From Gemmatimonadota bacterium (GTDB lineage: Bacteria > Latescibacterota > UBA2968 > UBA8231): a DNA stretch of 64,000 nt. The DNA lies in assembly GCA_018660835.1 (NCBI GenBank), contig JABJJN010000053.1:186001-250000 (forward strand), written 5' to 3'. Below the pieces are notes generated by a model, which was not told the origin of the DNA, made no database searches, and was given only the letters and a program-made list of their open reading frames with translations. A program made the translations under genes and the position numbers. Positions 1-8,278 of the stretch are shown here, piece after piece (position 1 is the first letter of the stretch; each line of letters opens with the position of its first letter).

Positions 1-604
1 TCACAGCCAACGGCGCCCATGGAATCCGTGGTGCCCAGCGTCCGACGGCGATGATGTGGAGTGCCCAGAAGATGGCACAGACAAACATCAGCAAGTCACC
101 AAGATTCGCCGTGGTCCGTGCGTCACCGGTAGCACCCTCTCCAAGGGTGAGCAGGTATAGACCCACGGCAGCGAGGGCGACGCCGATGCCCGCTCGTGGG
201 CCGACTCGCGTCCCAAGCAAGAGGCCTAGTAGGGGCACGAGCACGACATAGAGTCCTGTGATAAAACCAGCTTTGCCAACCGTCGTGTACTGGATCCCCA
301 CCTGCTGCAGGGAAGCCGCCACAAACAGGATCAGTCCGAGAAACACGCCATGGTACGCCAGACGCCGCTGCTGAGAGGGTTCAGTGTGTTCTGGGGCGTT
401 CCTGGACTGCCGGAGATGTAGAAAGAGAAATGGCAGTAGTGGCAAACATCCGAGCGCGAAACGCAAGCCATTGAACAAGAAGGGACCCATGTGGTCCATC
501 CCCTGTCGTTGCGCGACAAAAGCAAATCCCCATATGGCGGCAGTGAACAGCAATGCCGCCTCAGCGGCCAGCGGATGTGAGGCCCTCTTGTGTCCCACCT
601 TCAC
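1..604 (-). CDS. EamA/DMT-family transporter, C-terminal part beyond the window edge
   Basis: Inner-membrane metabolite exporter or permease of the drug/metabolite (EamA) superfamily; the substrate cannot be told. About 201 residues are visible and the rest lies left of base 1. The start is read as GTG at 604, eight bases after the preceding gene's stop. A hydrophobic pattern of about six membrane segments is seen (roughly residues 12-30, 41-58, 80-97, 107-125, 128-143 and 165-185). The motifs AIWGFAFVAQ and QYTTVGKAGFITGLYVVLVP are typical of the first EamA repeat, and the second repeat is just beginning at the edge. It is probably the last gene of the minus-strand group that starts at 3428. 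The family call rests on these visible motifs. Confidence 0.8.
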   Translation of the reverse strand, partial: MKVGHKRASHPLAAEAALLFTAAIWGFAFVAQRQGMDHMGPFLFNGLRFALGCLPLLPFLFLHLRQSRNAPEHTEPSQQRRLAYHGVFLGLILFVAASLQQVGIQYTTVGKAGFITGLYVVLVPLLGLLLGTRVGPRAGIGVALAAVGLYLLTLGEGATGDARTTANLGDLLMFVCAIFWALHIIAVGRWAPRIPWAPLAV

Positions 605-611
605 TGACTTG

Positions 612-1388
612 CTAAGGCCATTGAAGGGTCGCGCGTACTGGCAGGTGGTCGGACGCATCCCAGCGTCCCTCGGGTCGAGGTGCGTCGGTGCGAAACCCCT
701 CGTCCCGAATAACCTGTGCGTCCACAAGATGCGTGGTCAGGTTGGGGGAGACATAGATGTGGTCGATGATCCATTCATTGATCCCCGCTGTGTCCATCGT
801 CAGTTGCAGTCCACCACCCACGGCGGTCATGGCATTGGTGAATTTCAGTGACTCCAAGTGCGAATGGACACCAGGTTCCTCGACTGCACTGTTGAAGTCA
901 CCCAGCACGACCGCGTGTGGACACTCGGCCAGAAGACGCTCTAGTCGTGACCGCAGCAAGTCTCCCTCACGGGCGCGGATTTCGACATCACCAGGATGCA
1001 GATGCAGATCGACGATCCACAACTGTTCGCCGTGCGGACCCTGCAGCAGCGCAGCGCCAGCTGTGCGGCTGAATAGCGGTACAGGTTCCTGGGGGTCTAC
1101 ATGACTGAATGTGCGTGATTCGATGATGGGCCATCGGCTCAGCACGTGCCCAGGGTAGGCGGTGGGAGAGGGGAACGTTGCCAGGTGCATGTTCAGGCGT
1201 TGCGCGAGACCACGAGCAATGGGTTGCGTGACCCCCTCTTGCAGTGCAATGACATCGATATCCAGGGCAGCAAGGGTGCTGGCAAAGTGCGAGACGTGTG
1301 TTTCACCACCATGCTGTCCCAGATCCACTTGCGCTGCTTCTGCGGGATAACCTTGCATTCCATAGATGTTGTAAGTGAGAATTCGCAC
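612..1388 (-). CDS. endonuclease/exonuclease/phosphatase family protein
   Basis: 258 residues covering one complete EEP (DNase I-like) fold, a metal-dependent phosphodiesterase or phosphatase family. The family signatures are in order: TYNI near the N-terminus, ALQEG (metal-binding Glu), DLHLHPGD, GDFNS, IDHIYVS and the terminal SDHLPV with the catalytic His. There is no signal peptide, so it is probably cytoplasmic. It starts with GTG in a TAGTG one-base overlap with the upstream PhyH gene, so the two are likely translationally coupled. The substrate could be a nucleic acid, phospholipid or sugar phosphate; sequence alone does not decide. Confidence 0.88.
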   Translation of the reverse strand: MRILTYNIYGMQGYPAEAAQVDLGQHGGETHVSHFASTLAALDIDVIALQEGVTQPIARGLAQRLNMHLATFPSPTAYPGHVLSRWPIIESRTFSHVDPQEPVPLFSRTAGAALLQGPHGEQLWIVDLHLHPGDVEIRAREGDLLRSRLERLLAECPHAVVLGDFNSAVEEPGVHSHLESLKFTNAMTAVGGGLQLTMDTAGINEWIIDHIYVSPNLTTHLVDAQVIRDEGFRTDAPRPEGRWDASDHLPVRATLQWP

Positions 1389-2281
1389 TAGTTTTCATCT
1401 CCATTCTGACGCCACTCAGGTCCGTATTCGTCCACGAACTCTTCGAAAAATCTCTGCGCCGGAGGCTGCAGCCCGTCGAGATAGTCCGGTTCGTCGAACC
1501 AGGGCTGATTCGAGAAGTAGTCAAAACGGGGGTGCTGTGAACACGTGTAGGTGAGCATGAGCGTGCGTCTTGGTCGATCTGTGTGATAACGTCCACGATG
1601 CAGACCCAGGGGATTGAAGGCGACGGCGTCACCCGGCTCGAGGGTGACGCGTGTCGCATCTGGCATGTCACCACTGGTGTTGTTGCTACCGCCATCGGCG
1701 CGGCGGATCGCGTATTCAGCGTCCGTATCCCAGCGTAGATGTGATCCCGCGACGACCTCAACGTCGTCCGACGGAACCAGAGCGATCTGCAATTGGATCG
1801 AACGTCCCACATCGCCTCCGGCGAGAATCATCTGCTTCTCGTCTGCTTCATCGGGACAGTGGAATTGCGAGTCCCGGTGCCAGCCACCATCGCGGGAATT
1901 GGCAAGTGGATTGAAGAACAGACTCGTACAGCGGAACAAAGGCGTGCTACCCAACAGGGTACTTGCAGCGCGCAGAATTCGCTGGTCTGCACAAGCTGAC
2001 AGCATCTGCGACAGGGCAAGCGGGTTCTGCCGATAGTAGCCGGGATGATTGAGGTGACGCATGGTTGTTGCTTCATCGTTACCCCCTGGCTCTCCGGTCT
2101 CGGGATTGCACTGGCGCCATTGAGCCAGCGTGACCTCAGCGATCTCTCCCAGTTGGCGTGTCACTTCAGGCAGCAACAGCTGGCGCACGATGACAAACCC
2201 ATCGCGAGCCCACCTGTCTGCCAACTGCTGTTCGGCGCCTGCTGCAGAGTCTATGGCCGGGGTAGTTTCGTCTTGTGTCAT
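1388..2281 (-). CDS. phytanoyl-CoA dioxygenase (PhyH) family protein 1
   Basis: Predicted Fe(II)/2-oxoglutarate-dependent oxygenase of 297 residues. It keeps the canonical facial triad: H135-R-D137 in GGWHRDSQFH and a distal His at about 228 in LGLHRG, followed by PRRT as the probable 2-oxoglutarate-binding Arg region. The VVAGSH segment corresponds to the family's PGSH motif. The substrate is unknown; relatives hydroxylate small organic acids or natural products. ATG start at 2281, 22 bp after the DHODH homologue, so probably co-transcribed with it. It is one of four PhyH paralogues in the window and, unlike two of them, is expected to be a normal hydroxylase. Confidence 0.9.
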   Translation of the reverse strand: MTQDETTPAIDSAAGAEQQLADRWARDGFVIVRQLLLPEVTRQLGEIAEVTLAQWRQCNPETGEPGGNDEATTMRHLNHPGYYRQNPLALSQMLSACADQRILRAASTLLGSTPLFRCTSLFFNPLANSRDGGWHRDSQFHCPDEADEKQMILAGGDVGRSIQLQIALVPSDDVEVVAGSHLRWDTDAEYAIRRADGGSNNTSGDMPDATRVTLEPGDAVAFNPLGLHRGRYHTDRPRRTLMLTYTCSQHPRFDYFSNQPWFDEPDYLDGLQPPAQRFFEEFVDEYGPEWRQNGDEN

Positions 2282-2303
2282 GGTCTGATTTCAGTGAGAG
2301 GTG

Positions 2304-3428
2304 CTACGATTGGGGCTCGCGATGCGACGTGTCAGAGCGCACATCAATGCCGACTGCCGCAGAAATGTGGTCGAATCCATCTTCCTCGAGTCTACGTGCT
2401 AACCCGCGAACGATACGCGGGACCAGTCCGGGTCCAGAGTAGACGAGTCCCGAATAGATCTGCAGCAGCGAGGCGCCGAGACGAATCTTTCGATAGGCGT
2501 CTTCCACAGACGTGATTCCGCCTGAGCCAACCAAGCGAAACCGCGCTCGGTCGATACGGCGATACCAGAAGGCGAGGGTGTCGTCCATCATCTGACGAGT
2601 TGGTGCACCGCAGAGTGTCCCCGGCAAGGAAGAAACCAACTGCGGAGATGTACGCAGCGGATAGGATGTTCCATGCGGGAGGTTGAAGATAAACCCGGCG
2701 ACAAAAGCAAAGGGGGCGACACAGGCCATCACTGCATCTGCCTGTGCTGCATTCTGATGGGCCGTGAACTTCAGCCACACAGGGGGAAGATTGGCCAAGG
2801 TCTCATATGCCTGTAGAAGTTCGCGCAGTCTTCCCATGTCATCGAAAGGACTGACTCCTGCTGTCGTATTCGGGCAGTTGAGATTCAATGTCAGATAGTC
2901 GGCGATCTCGCACATGGGCCGCGCTGCTTCGACAAACTCCGCTACGACATCCTCCGGATCTGTCGGCAACCCGGTGTTGGTCTCGACGATATTGACACCC
3001 AGAGGCACATCGATTGGTGTCTTCGCCAGGCGTTGTGCAATGATGGCTGCACCCTCATTTGGCACCCCGTAGTTGACGACAATCGCCTCATCTTCCACAA
3101 GACGAAACAATCGTGGTCGCGGATTGCCATCCGAGGGGGCGGCGGAGACTGAACCGATCTCGACATGGCTGAATCCGAGGGCAGCCATCGCTTGAACCAC
3201 GATGCCATTCTTGTCGAAACCAGCGGCCAGGCCCACGGGGTGGGGGAAATTCAGCCCTGCGACCGTCGTGTGCAGTCGAGGTTCCCGACAGTGGTACATG
3301 CTGCGAAGGACCCGTCGACCGATACCAGACCGTCCCACGCGTTGCGCCATGCGCAGGGTGGACTCATGGATTTTCTCTGGATCCTGACGAAACAACAAGG
3401 GGCGAACCAACTGGCGATAGAGGTTCAT
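2304..3428 (-). CDS. dihydroorotate dehydrogenase homologue, class-2-like but divergent
   Basis: 374 residues with the overall layout of membrane-associated, quinone-linked class 2 DHODH (PyrD): an N-terminal helix with DPEKIHE, then HPVGLAAGFDKNG, NPRPRLFRL and the FMN-phosphate end GSGGITSVEDAYRKIRLGAS. The active-site region departs from class 2. Where class 2 enzymes have an SSPNT-type motif with a catalytic Ser, this protein has NLNCPNT with Cys185, the base used by class 1 enzymes. The class 2 INRMGFNN-type segment reads VVNYGVPNEG, and the NIGKNK-type segment reads NIVETN. It could be the cell's real PyrD or a paralogue acting on another substrate; I leave the symbol blank. No other pyrimidine gene is nearby. 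Confidence 0.78.
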   Translation of the reverse strand: MNLYRQLVRPLLFRQDPEKIHESTLRMAQRVGRSGIGRRVLRSMYHCREPRLHTTVAGLNFPHPVGLAAGFDKNGIVVQAMAALGFSHVEIGSVSAAPSDGNPRPRLFRLVEDEAIVVNYGVPNEGAAIIAQRLAKTPIDVPLGVNIVETNTGLPTDPEDVVAEFVEAARPMCEIADYLTLNLNCPNTTAGVSPFDDMGRLRELLQAYETLANLPPVWLKFTAHQNAAQADAVMACVAPFAFVAGFIFNLPHGTSYPLRTSPQLVSSLPGTLCGAPTRQMMDDTLAFWYRRIDRARFRLVGSGGITSVEDAYRKIRLGASLLQIYSGLVYSGPGLVPRIVRGLARRLEEDGFDHISAAVGIDVRSDTSHREPQS

Positions 3429-3769
3429 CTTGCTCTGAGCGCAAACAACGCGTCGCCGCCAATGGGTCTGTGGGGCCTCACGCTGTAGGCCTCACGGCGC
3501 AAGCTCGCACGAGTTTTGTCGAACAATGTTCACGTCCTTGTGATCTGGCTATCAAGCATGTCATAGGACACCCGCTCTGACGTTAGCTGGAGTGCATCAG
3601 CTGCCTTGCCCTCAAACCAGGGAAGTGGCAAGATCCTGCCGCAGTGAGATAGGTCGCGGAAGGAAGGTTGACAAGGTCCAGGTTGGTGTATTAGATAACT
3701 GGTACAGTATTGAGATAGGGTGATACCCGATGGTGACGGATCGTGGCCACCGGAGAGGAGGAACGAGCG
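3429..3769. other. 341-bp divergent intergenic region
   Basis: Separates the minus-strand DHODH gene from the plus-strand GntR gene. Its right part holds the regulator promoter and candidate operator listed separately. The left part contains a 9-bp direct repeat GGCCTCACG (3474-3482 and 3488-3496) and an 11-bp palindrome GAACAATGTTC at 3521-3531. I see no credible ORF or structured RNA, and no clear promoter for the DHODH gene. Confidence 0.6.
3668..3708 (+). promoter_or_regulatory. promoter and candidate autoregulatory operator of the GntR-ABC operon
   Basis: TTGACA at 3668-3673 is a perfect -35 box. A 17-bp spacer leads to TTAGAT at 3691-3696, a weak -10. Immediately downstream lies the dyad ACTG-GTA-CAGT (3698-3708), flanked by two similar segments TATTAGATA and TATTGAGATA. 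A dyad over the expected transcription start is the usual place for a YtrA-type GntR repressor to bind. The -35 and dyad are seen directly; the assignment to this regulator is inferred. Confidence 0.5.
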
Positions 3770-4135
3770 GTGAATTTCGACCCAACCCGACCGATCTACC
3801 TGCAGATCATGGAGGAGGTCAAGAAACGTGCGGTGCGAGGCAACTACGCTGCTGGCGAGCAGCTGCCCTCCGTCAGGGACATGGCGACGCAGATGGGGGT
3901 GAATCCCAATACGATGAGTCGTGCTTATCAAGAGCTGGAGCGCGAGGGATTCATCCACACGAAGCGTGGGGAGGGATCCTTCCTGACGCACGAAAGTGTC
4001 AGAATCGAGTCTGAGCGAACAGGATTGGCACAGGCCGCATGCGCTCACTTTGTTGTCCAGTTGCGTGATCTGGCGCTGGACGCGGCCACGACCCGCCATC
4101 TGCTACAGCGTGTTGAAGAGGAGGTAAACGAATAA
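3770..4135 (+). CDS. GntR-family (YtrA subfamily) transcriptional regulator
   Basis: About 121 residues. The N-terminal winged helix-turn-helix (PIYLQIMEEV ... LPSVRDMATQMGVNPNTMSRAYQELEREGFI) is followed by a short C-terminal helical region instead of a large effector domain, which is the YtrA pattern. The GTG at 3770 is preferred over the GTG at 3743 because GAGAGGAG (3753-3760) sits at proper distance and the protein then begins at the usual place, VNFDPTRPIYLQ. The stop overlaps the ATG of the ABC ATPase (TAATG), so the three genes form an operon that this protein probably represses until an envelope stress or antibiotic-like signal. Confidence 0.9.
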   Translation: MNFDPTRPIYLQIMEEVKKRAVRGNYAAGEQLPSVRDMATQMGVNPNTMSRAYQELEREGFIHTKRGEGSFLTHESVRIESERTGLAQAACAHFVVQLRDLALDAATTRHLLQRVEEEVNE

Positions 4136-4830
4136 TGGCGACTGTTGAGATCAATGATCTCGCAAAACGTTATCGCGGCACCCAGGCCCTGCGTGGGCTC
4201 AATTTGCGTCTGGCGTCGGGGTGCGTGACGGGAATTCTCGGTGAGAATGGCAGTGGCAAGAGTACGCTATTCAGAATCCTTGCAGGTGTGACGCGACCAA
4301 CACGGGGTCAGGTGCTGATCGACGGGCTGCGTATTGGCGTGGACACACGCCGCATCACAGCCTACCTGCCGGAAGTCGATGCGTTCTACGCCTGGATGTC
4401 CATCGAAGAACAATTGGAGTTCCTGGCGAGCTTCTATCCAGAATGGGACCAGGCGAAGGCGAGAGAGCTGACACAGTTCATGAAGTTGAAGGGTGAGGCG
4501 AAAATCGGCGAACTGTCCAAGGGACAGAGAGCGCGACTGAAGTTCATCGTCGCCTTCTCATGGCCCAGTCGACTGATCCTTCTCGATGAGCCTCTGGGCG
4601 GGATCGATCCGCCGTCACGGGCGCGAATCATGCGAGCGATGGTGCAGGAATTCCGCGCTGAGGAACAGACAATCCTGATATCGACTCATTTGGTCGCTGA
4701 GATCGAGGAATTCGTCGAACAGGTCGTCTTTCTGCACGACGGTGAGGTGGCACTGCAGGGGAATGCCGACGCATTGCGCACGGATCGCGGGGAATCGCTC
4801 TCGCAAATGCTTGAGGAGGTGCTGTCATGA
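4135..4830 (+). CDS. ABC transporter ATP-binding protein
   Basis: 231-residue ATPase subunit of an ABC transporter. Walker A is GENGSGKST, the signature is ELSKGQRARLKF, Walker B is LILLDEPLGGID, and the H-loop is ISTHL. The signature LSKGQ and size match the YtrB-like ATPases that accompany YtrA regulators. It is translationally coupled upstream (TAATG) and overlaps the permease gene by 4 bp (ATGA), so a two-component exporter or extrusion system is likely. Substrate unknown. Confidence 0.92.
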   Translation: MATVEINDLAKRYRGTQALRGLNLRLASGCVTGILGENGSGKSTLFRILAGVTRPTRGQVLIDGLRIGVDTRRITAYLPEVDAFYAWMSIEEQLEFLASFYPEWDQAKARELTQFMKLKGEAKIGELSKGQRARLKFIVAFSWPSRLILLDEPLGGIDPPSRARIMRAMVQEFRAEEQTILISTHLVAEIEEFVEQVVFLHDGEVALQGNADALRTDRGESLSQMLEEVLS

Positions 4831-5588
4831 GATACTTCGCCGCACTCTACATGAAGGAACTCCGGGCGCAGCGCATGGTGGCCGCCGTGCTATTGCTCGG
4901 CACCCTGGGAATCGCTGTGTATGCGCTAACCGGTGCGGGGGAGAATCCCTCGGCAAGGGCCGCCCTCATCGTCCTGCCCTATGCCAGCGCCTTGGGGCTG
5001 CCCTTTCTGCTTGTGCACACGATCTCGGGCGAATGGACAGCGCAGACACACTATCAGATTCTGGCGCTCCCCGTACCACGCTGGATGATCCTGCTGGCAA
5101 AGGTCACCGTCGTGCTCAGCCTTGGTCTGGTGATCTATGTCTGTAGTACCGTCTTTCTACAACTGATTTCAGAGCGCATGACGGCGGCGATTGTGACCAA
5201 TGAGGAAGGTGGGTTCCTGTCCCTTATGGAACCTCATGCAAGTGCGTCCAGTGTCTGGGGCTTTGCCGCTATCGTCTACGGTGTCATGCTGCTACCGCTG
5301 ATCGGGATCGCTTGTGCCGCCGCCGGTGTGCGCGTGATGGCAAAGCGTTTCAAAGGGTTGGCGACAGTGGGTGTCTTCGTTGTCGGCGGTTATCTGTATG
5401 CGAAACTTCAGGGCCCCGTCGTGGGGGCGCTGGTGCGGATCTTCGGCGAATGGCGTATGGATATGGCCATCCATCGAGGCATGGAGCCAACATCTGACGC
5501 GCACCTGCTGCTGATGTATTCGGCGTTGTTTGCGGGGCTTGGGATCGGTGTGGGTGCGTTGTTATTCGAACGATATGTCGAGGCCTGA
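4827..5588 (+). CDS. ABC transporter permease
   Basis: 253-residue membrane protein with about six hydrophobic segments: near residues 17-37, 45-63, 85-110, 140-160, 175-195 and 228-248. It starts with YFAALYMKELRAQR, the pattern of ABC-2-type permeases. It overlaps the ATPase gene (ATGA) and is the last gene of the GntR operon. The convergent FGGY kinase ends only 11 bp away. No recognisable substrate signature. Confidence 0.85.
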   Translation: MRYFAALYMKELRAQRMVAAVLLLGTLGIAVYALTGAGENPSARAALIVLPYASALGLPFLLVHTISGEWTAQTHYQILALPVPRWMILLAKVTVVLSLGLVIYVCSTVFLQLISERMTAAIVTNEEGGFLSLMEPHASASSVWGFAAIVYGVMLLPLIGIACAAAGVRVMAKRFKGLATVGVFVVGGYLYAKLQGPVVGALVRIFGEWRMDMAIHRGMEPTSDAHLLLMYSALFAGLGIGVGALLFERYVEA

Positions 5589-5599
5589 CACGCGGGCAA

Positions 5600-7030
5600 T
5601 CAGGCAATCGGTTGGTCGCGCAATACACACTGTCGCTGGAAGATCGCGGCTGCCTCGCAAACCGCGGTAGATCTGCCGGCGGCGTGTAAGGCCAGAGAAC
5701 GGAGGCCGAGCAGAGATTCGTCGAGATCGGCAGCTGGCTGCACATCGTAGGGCATTGCGTGCGCGAAGATGTGACGCAATTGCGGCAATCTTCGGGCGAT
5801 GCCTCCAGATAGAAGCAGTTGCTGCAGTTCCTGCTGCGCGTCGACTGCGGCGAGCACGTCAACATATTGACCTGTGAACGCGGCGAGCACGGCGGCCAGA
5901 TATGCCTCGACATCCAAGGATCCTTCGACAATCTGTCGAATGCTGCCGCCATCTGTCCATCCCCTTGCGCCTTCGAAGATCGACAGATCCACCGCCAAAG
6001 CTGTGTGCCGAACTTGCCCGGGTGTGATGGCAGCAAGAGCTCCCCAGAAATCACCCGTCGCACCGGCGTACTGAGCAATGGCTTCCAGGAATCCGACGAA
6101 CTCATTCAGGGCTCGTCCTGCGGGGATGTGGGTGATCGCTGTCAGATGTCGTGCGTCGAAGTAGGGACGTAACTCGAAGGCATCGTCCAAGGGGCCATCA
6201 ACGATGCCTACCTGTGATCCAGTACCCAAATTTAGATTTGCGTCCATCTTGGGTCTGGGGTTGGCACCAAGGACTGAGCACTGATGGTCGCCGACGCCCG
6301 CGTAGATCGGAATCAAACCCTCAGGCGAGGGCCAATGTCCAGCAATCTGACCTTCACCAGAAGGCGCCCCCACTCGAATTCGGCAGTGGCCGATCTCGTG
6401 GACGAGGTCGAGAAGCTGCGCTGCTGGTGTGACCTGCTCCCCTACGTGGGCCAATGCCATGGCAGCCAGCATGGTCGGGTGCTCGAAGATGGCCCCTTCA
6501 CGAATGCCGTCGTGGGTGAGTCGGGCAAGGGCACAAGGTAGAGACAGCGCCCAGCCATCGGTGGTGAGTTCTCCGATTCGTCCTGTGTGTGCCAGATTCA
6601 GTAGCGGAAAACCAGGCCGTGGACGCATCCCCGTGAGAAGGCGAAAGTCATCACCTAGACGGTCGACGATCAGATCGTGCGTTGAGATTCCATCGATCTG
6701 CTCCGTTGACCTGGCGTCGAGCCAGGAAACGTAGTCGGTCTGTGGTTCACCTGTTTCACTCACGACGACGAAACCGTGCATTTCGCTACACAGAACGATG
6801 CCGTCGAAATGCGTCACTTCCCAAGCTTGTTGGCAGATATCATCGAATCGTTGCAGCAACTCACTCAGGGACAGTTCATGTCGCTGAATTCCTCCACGAC
6901 CTGAGCTGGATAGGGTGGGGGCACCATCAGATCGGCGTTGCAAGCCGACGAAGGCTCCATCCTCGAGATCGATCAGAGCCGACTTGGTACTCGTCGTACC
7001 GAAGTCGATCGCGAGGAAATGCGGTCTCAC
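5600..7030 (-). CDS. FGGY-family carbohydrate kinase, sedoheptulokinase-like
   Basis: 476 residues of the FGGY sugar-kinase fold (ASKHA superfamily). The N-terminal phosphate-binding motif is AIDFGTTSTKSALIDL. CSEMHGF, VSWLDAR, GVGDHQCSVLG and NLGTGSQ follow, and the C-terminal LLLSGGIARRLPQLRHIF completes the ATP site. EMHGF and GDHQCSV are closest in my recollection to sedoheptulokinases, so a C6-C7 ketose is a reasonable guess, but xylulose or another sugar cannot be excluded. GTG start in a 4-bp GTGA overlap with the beta-helix gene. It is the last gene of the catabolic operon that begins at 13739. Confidence 0.85.
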   Translation of the reverse strand: MRPHFLAIDFGTTSTKSALIDLEDGAFVGLQRRSDGAPTLSSSGRGGIQRHELSLSELLQRFDDICQQAWEVTHFDGIVLCSEMHGFVVVSETGEPQTDYVSWLDARSTEQIDGISTHDLIVDRLGDDFRLLTGMRPRPGFPLLNLAHTGRIGELTTDGWALSLPCALARLTHDGIREGAIFEHPTMLAAMALAHVGEQVTPAAQLLDLVHEIGHCRIRVGAPSGEGQIAGHWPSPEGLIPIYAGVGDHQCSVLGANPRPKMDANLNLGTGSQVGIVDGPLDDAFELRPYFDARHLTAITHIPAGRALNEFVGFLEAIAQYAGATGDFWGALAAITPGQVRHTALAVDLSIFEGARGWTDGGSIRQIVEGSLDVEAYLAAVLAAFTGQYVDVLAAVDAQQELQQLLLSGGIARRLPQLRHIFAHAMPYDVQPAADLDESLLGLRSLALHAAGRSTAVCEAAAIFQRQCVLRDQPIA

Positions 7031-8268
7031 TTGCTGCTCAGGTCGATGACATCATCCGTCAAGCCATCGAATTGATTGCCAGCCATCTCGGTCCGCAAGG
7101 CTTGCTTGCCGATTCGGATGCCAATCCGCTGCCGTGCCTGGCCGGCAAGACCGTCAAAGTGACAGCCACGAATCGTCGTGTCATGTGTAAGACCGCGGAC
7201 ATCGATGGCGACACCGTCTTCGGCGAAGCCATTGTCAGCAAATCCGCACTGTTCGATGGTGTTTCGATGACCACCGCGATAGCCGTGTAGTGGCTCGCGG
7301 AAGCGCAGTCCTGTCTTGTGGTTTCCTGTGAAATTTGCTCCACATATGCGGTTGTCAGTGTCTCGATGCCCAATCGACATCCCGTAGTCTGTGTTGTCGC
7401 AGAATTGACCACCCTCGACTCTGCCATCGGTGACACCCCAGCAGAAGAAAAGCCCCTGACTGTTTCCATCACCGACACAGTCTCGAAAGACCGGTCTTTG
7501 CGACCCAGAGCCAGGGTGGAAGCCCAGGTTGGCATTGCCGAGAGACTGACAATTTTCGAAGCGGATATCATCGCAAATCTGAAAGCTGAATCCATCGCCA
7601 TGATAGTCTCGAGCGGTGACGCGGCGAAACAAGTAGCGGTGACATTGCTGCAGGAAGACGGCACCCGAATAGTTGCCATTGATCTCTTCGTTGTCGCTGC
7701 GATGGCCATCAAGGATCAGGTCCTCCACAACCACATCATGCACACCTTCACACGCTGTGAGCAAAGGGTAGAGACTTGCCGCCGTGGCGTGATCGATACC
7801 CCAGAAATTTTTCTCCGGTCGGCGGCTGAGGAAAATCTCGTGACCCTCTATCGCCACGATCGTGTCGCGAACCACGTCGCGCAGAGCGCCCGTATCTGTG
7901 TACGCTCGCAACATAATGCCACCACCGGGGCGAAAGCCGGCAGGGTCCTCGACGGTGACTCGATTTTCGTACCAGTCGGATTCTCGGGTAATGGGGGTCG
8001 AATGGCTGGGTGGTTTGTGCAGGGTCGTTTCGTGCGCTGTGCCCCGAAGTGTGATCCCACCACGCAGATACAACGAATTCGCCATCTGGTAGTCGCCGGG
8101 CAGGATTTGCAGGACGCCAGGGCCGCCAAGGCGGGCGAGATAGTCGATCCCTGCCTGCAGAATGCGGTCATCATTGCCCTCCAGATCGCCACCGGGGCCG
8201 ACGGTAAGAGTAAGACCCTGGGGGCGAGACCTCGTTCGGTTATCCGTTTCCTCAGACCGATGCTTCAT
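7027..8268 (-). CDS. right-handed parallel beta-helix protein
   Basis: 413 residues with repeated coils of the type VEDLILDGHRSDN, FRRVTARDYHGDGFSFQICDDIRFENC and HRNTIEQCGFADNG. This is the pattern of pectate-lyase-like and polysaccharide-lyase or epimerase folds (right-handed beta-helix, residues about 60-410). The ATG at 8268 is preferred: GAGG lies 8-10 bases upstream and the longer reading runs into the Gfo/Idh gene. No signal peptide is visible with this start, so it may act in the cytoplasm on small oligosaccharides or be exported by another route. Catalytic residues cannot be named. It lies between Gfo/Idh and FGGY kinase genes, which supports a carbohydrate role. Confidence 0.85.
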   Translation of the reverse strand: MKHRSEETDNRTRSRPQGLTLTVGPGGDLEGNDDRILQAGIDYLARLGGPGVLQILPGDYQMANSLYLRGGITLRGTAHETTLHKPPSHSTPITRESDWYENRVTVEDPAGFRPGGGIMLRAYTDTGALRDVVRDTIVAIEGHEIFLSRRPEKNFWGIDHATAASLYPLLTACEGVHDVVVEDLILDGHRSDNEEINGNYSGAVFLQQCHRYLFRRVTARDYHGDGFSFQICDDIRFENCQSLGNANLGFHPGSGSQRPVFRDCVGDGNSQGLFFCWGVTDGRVEGGQFCDNTDYGMSIGHRDTDNRICGANFTGNHKTGLRFREPLHGYRGGHRNTIEQCGFADNGFAEDGVAIDVRGLTHDTTIRGCHFDGLAGQARQRIGIRIGKQALRTEMAGNQFDGLTDDVIDLSSK

Positions 8269-8278
8269 CGTCGATGCC

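Noticed and set aside
3521..3531. Palindrome GAACAATGTTC considered as a LexA-type SOS box
   Set aside because: The arms GAAC and GTTC are three bases apart, whereas the Gram-positive-type LexA box needs four, and no SOS gene is adjacent.
3530..4099. A 189-codon frame on the minus strand across the GntR promoter
   Set aside because: Covers the regulator gene and its clear promoter on the other strand; residue composition is not protein-like.
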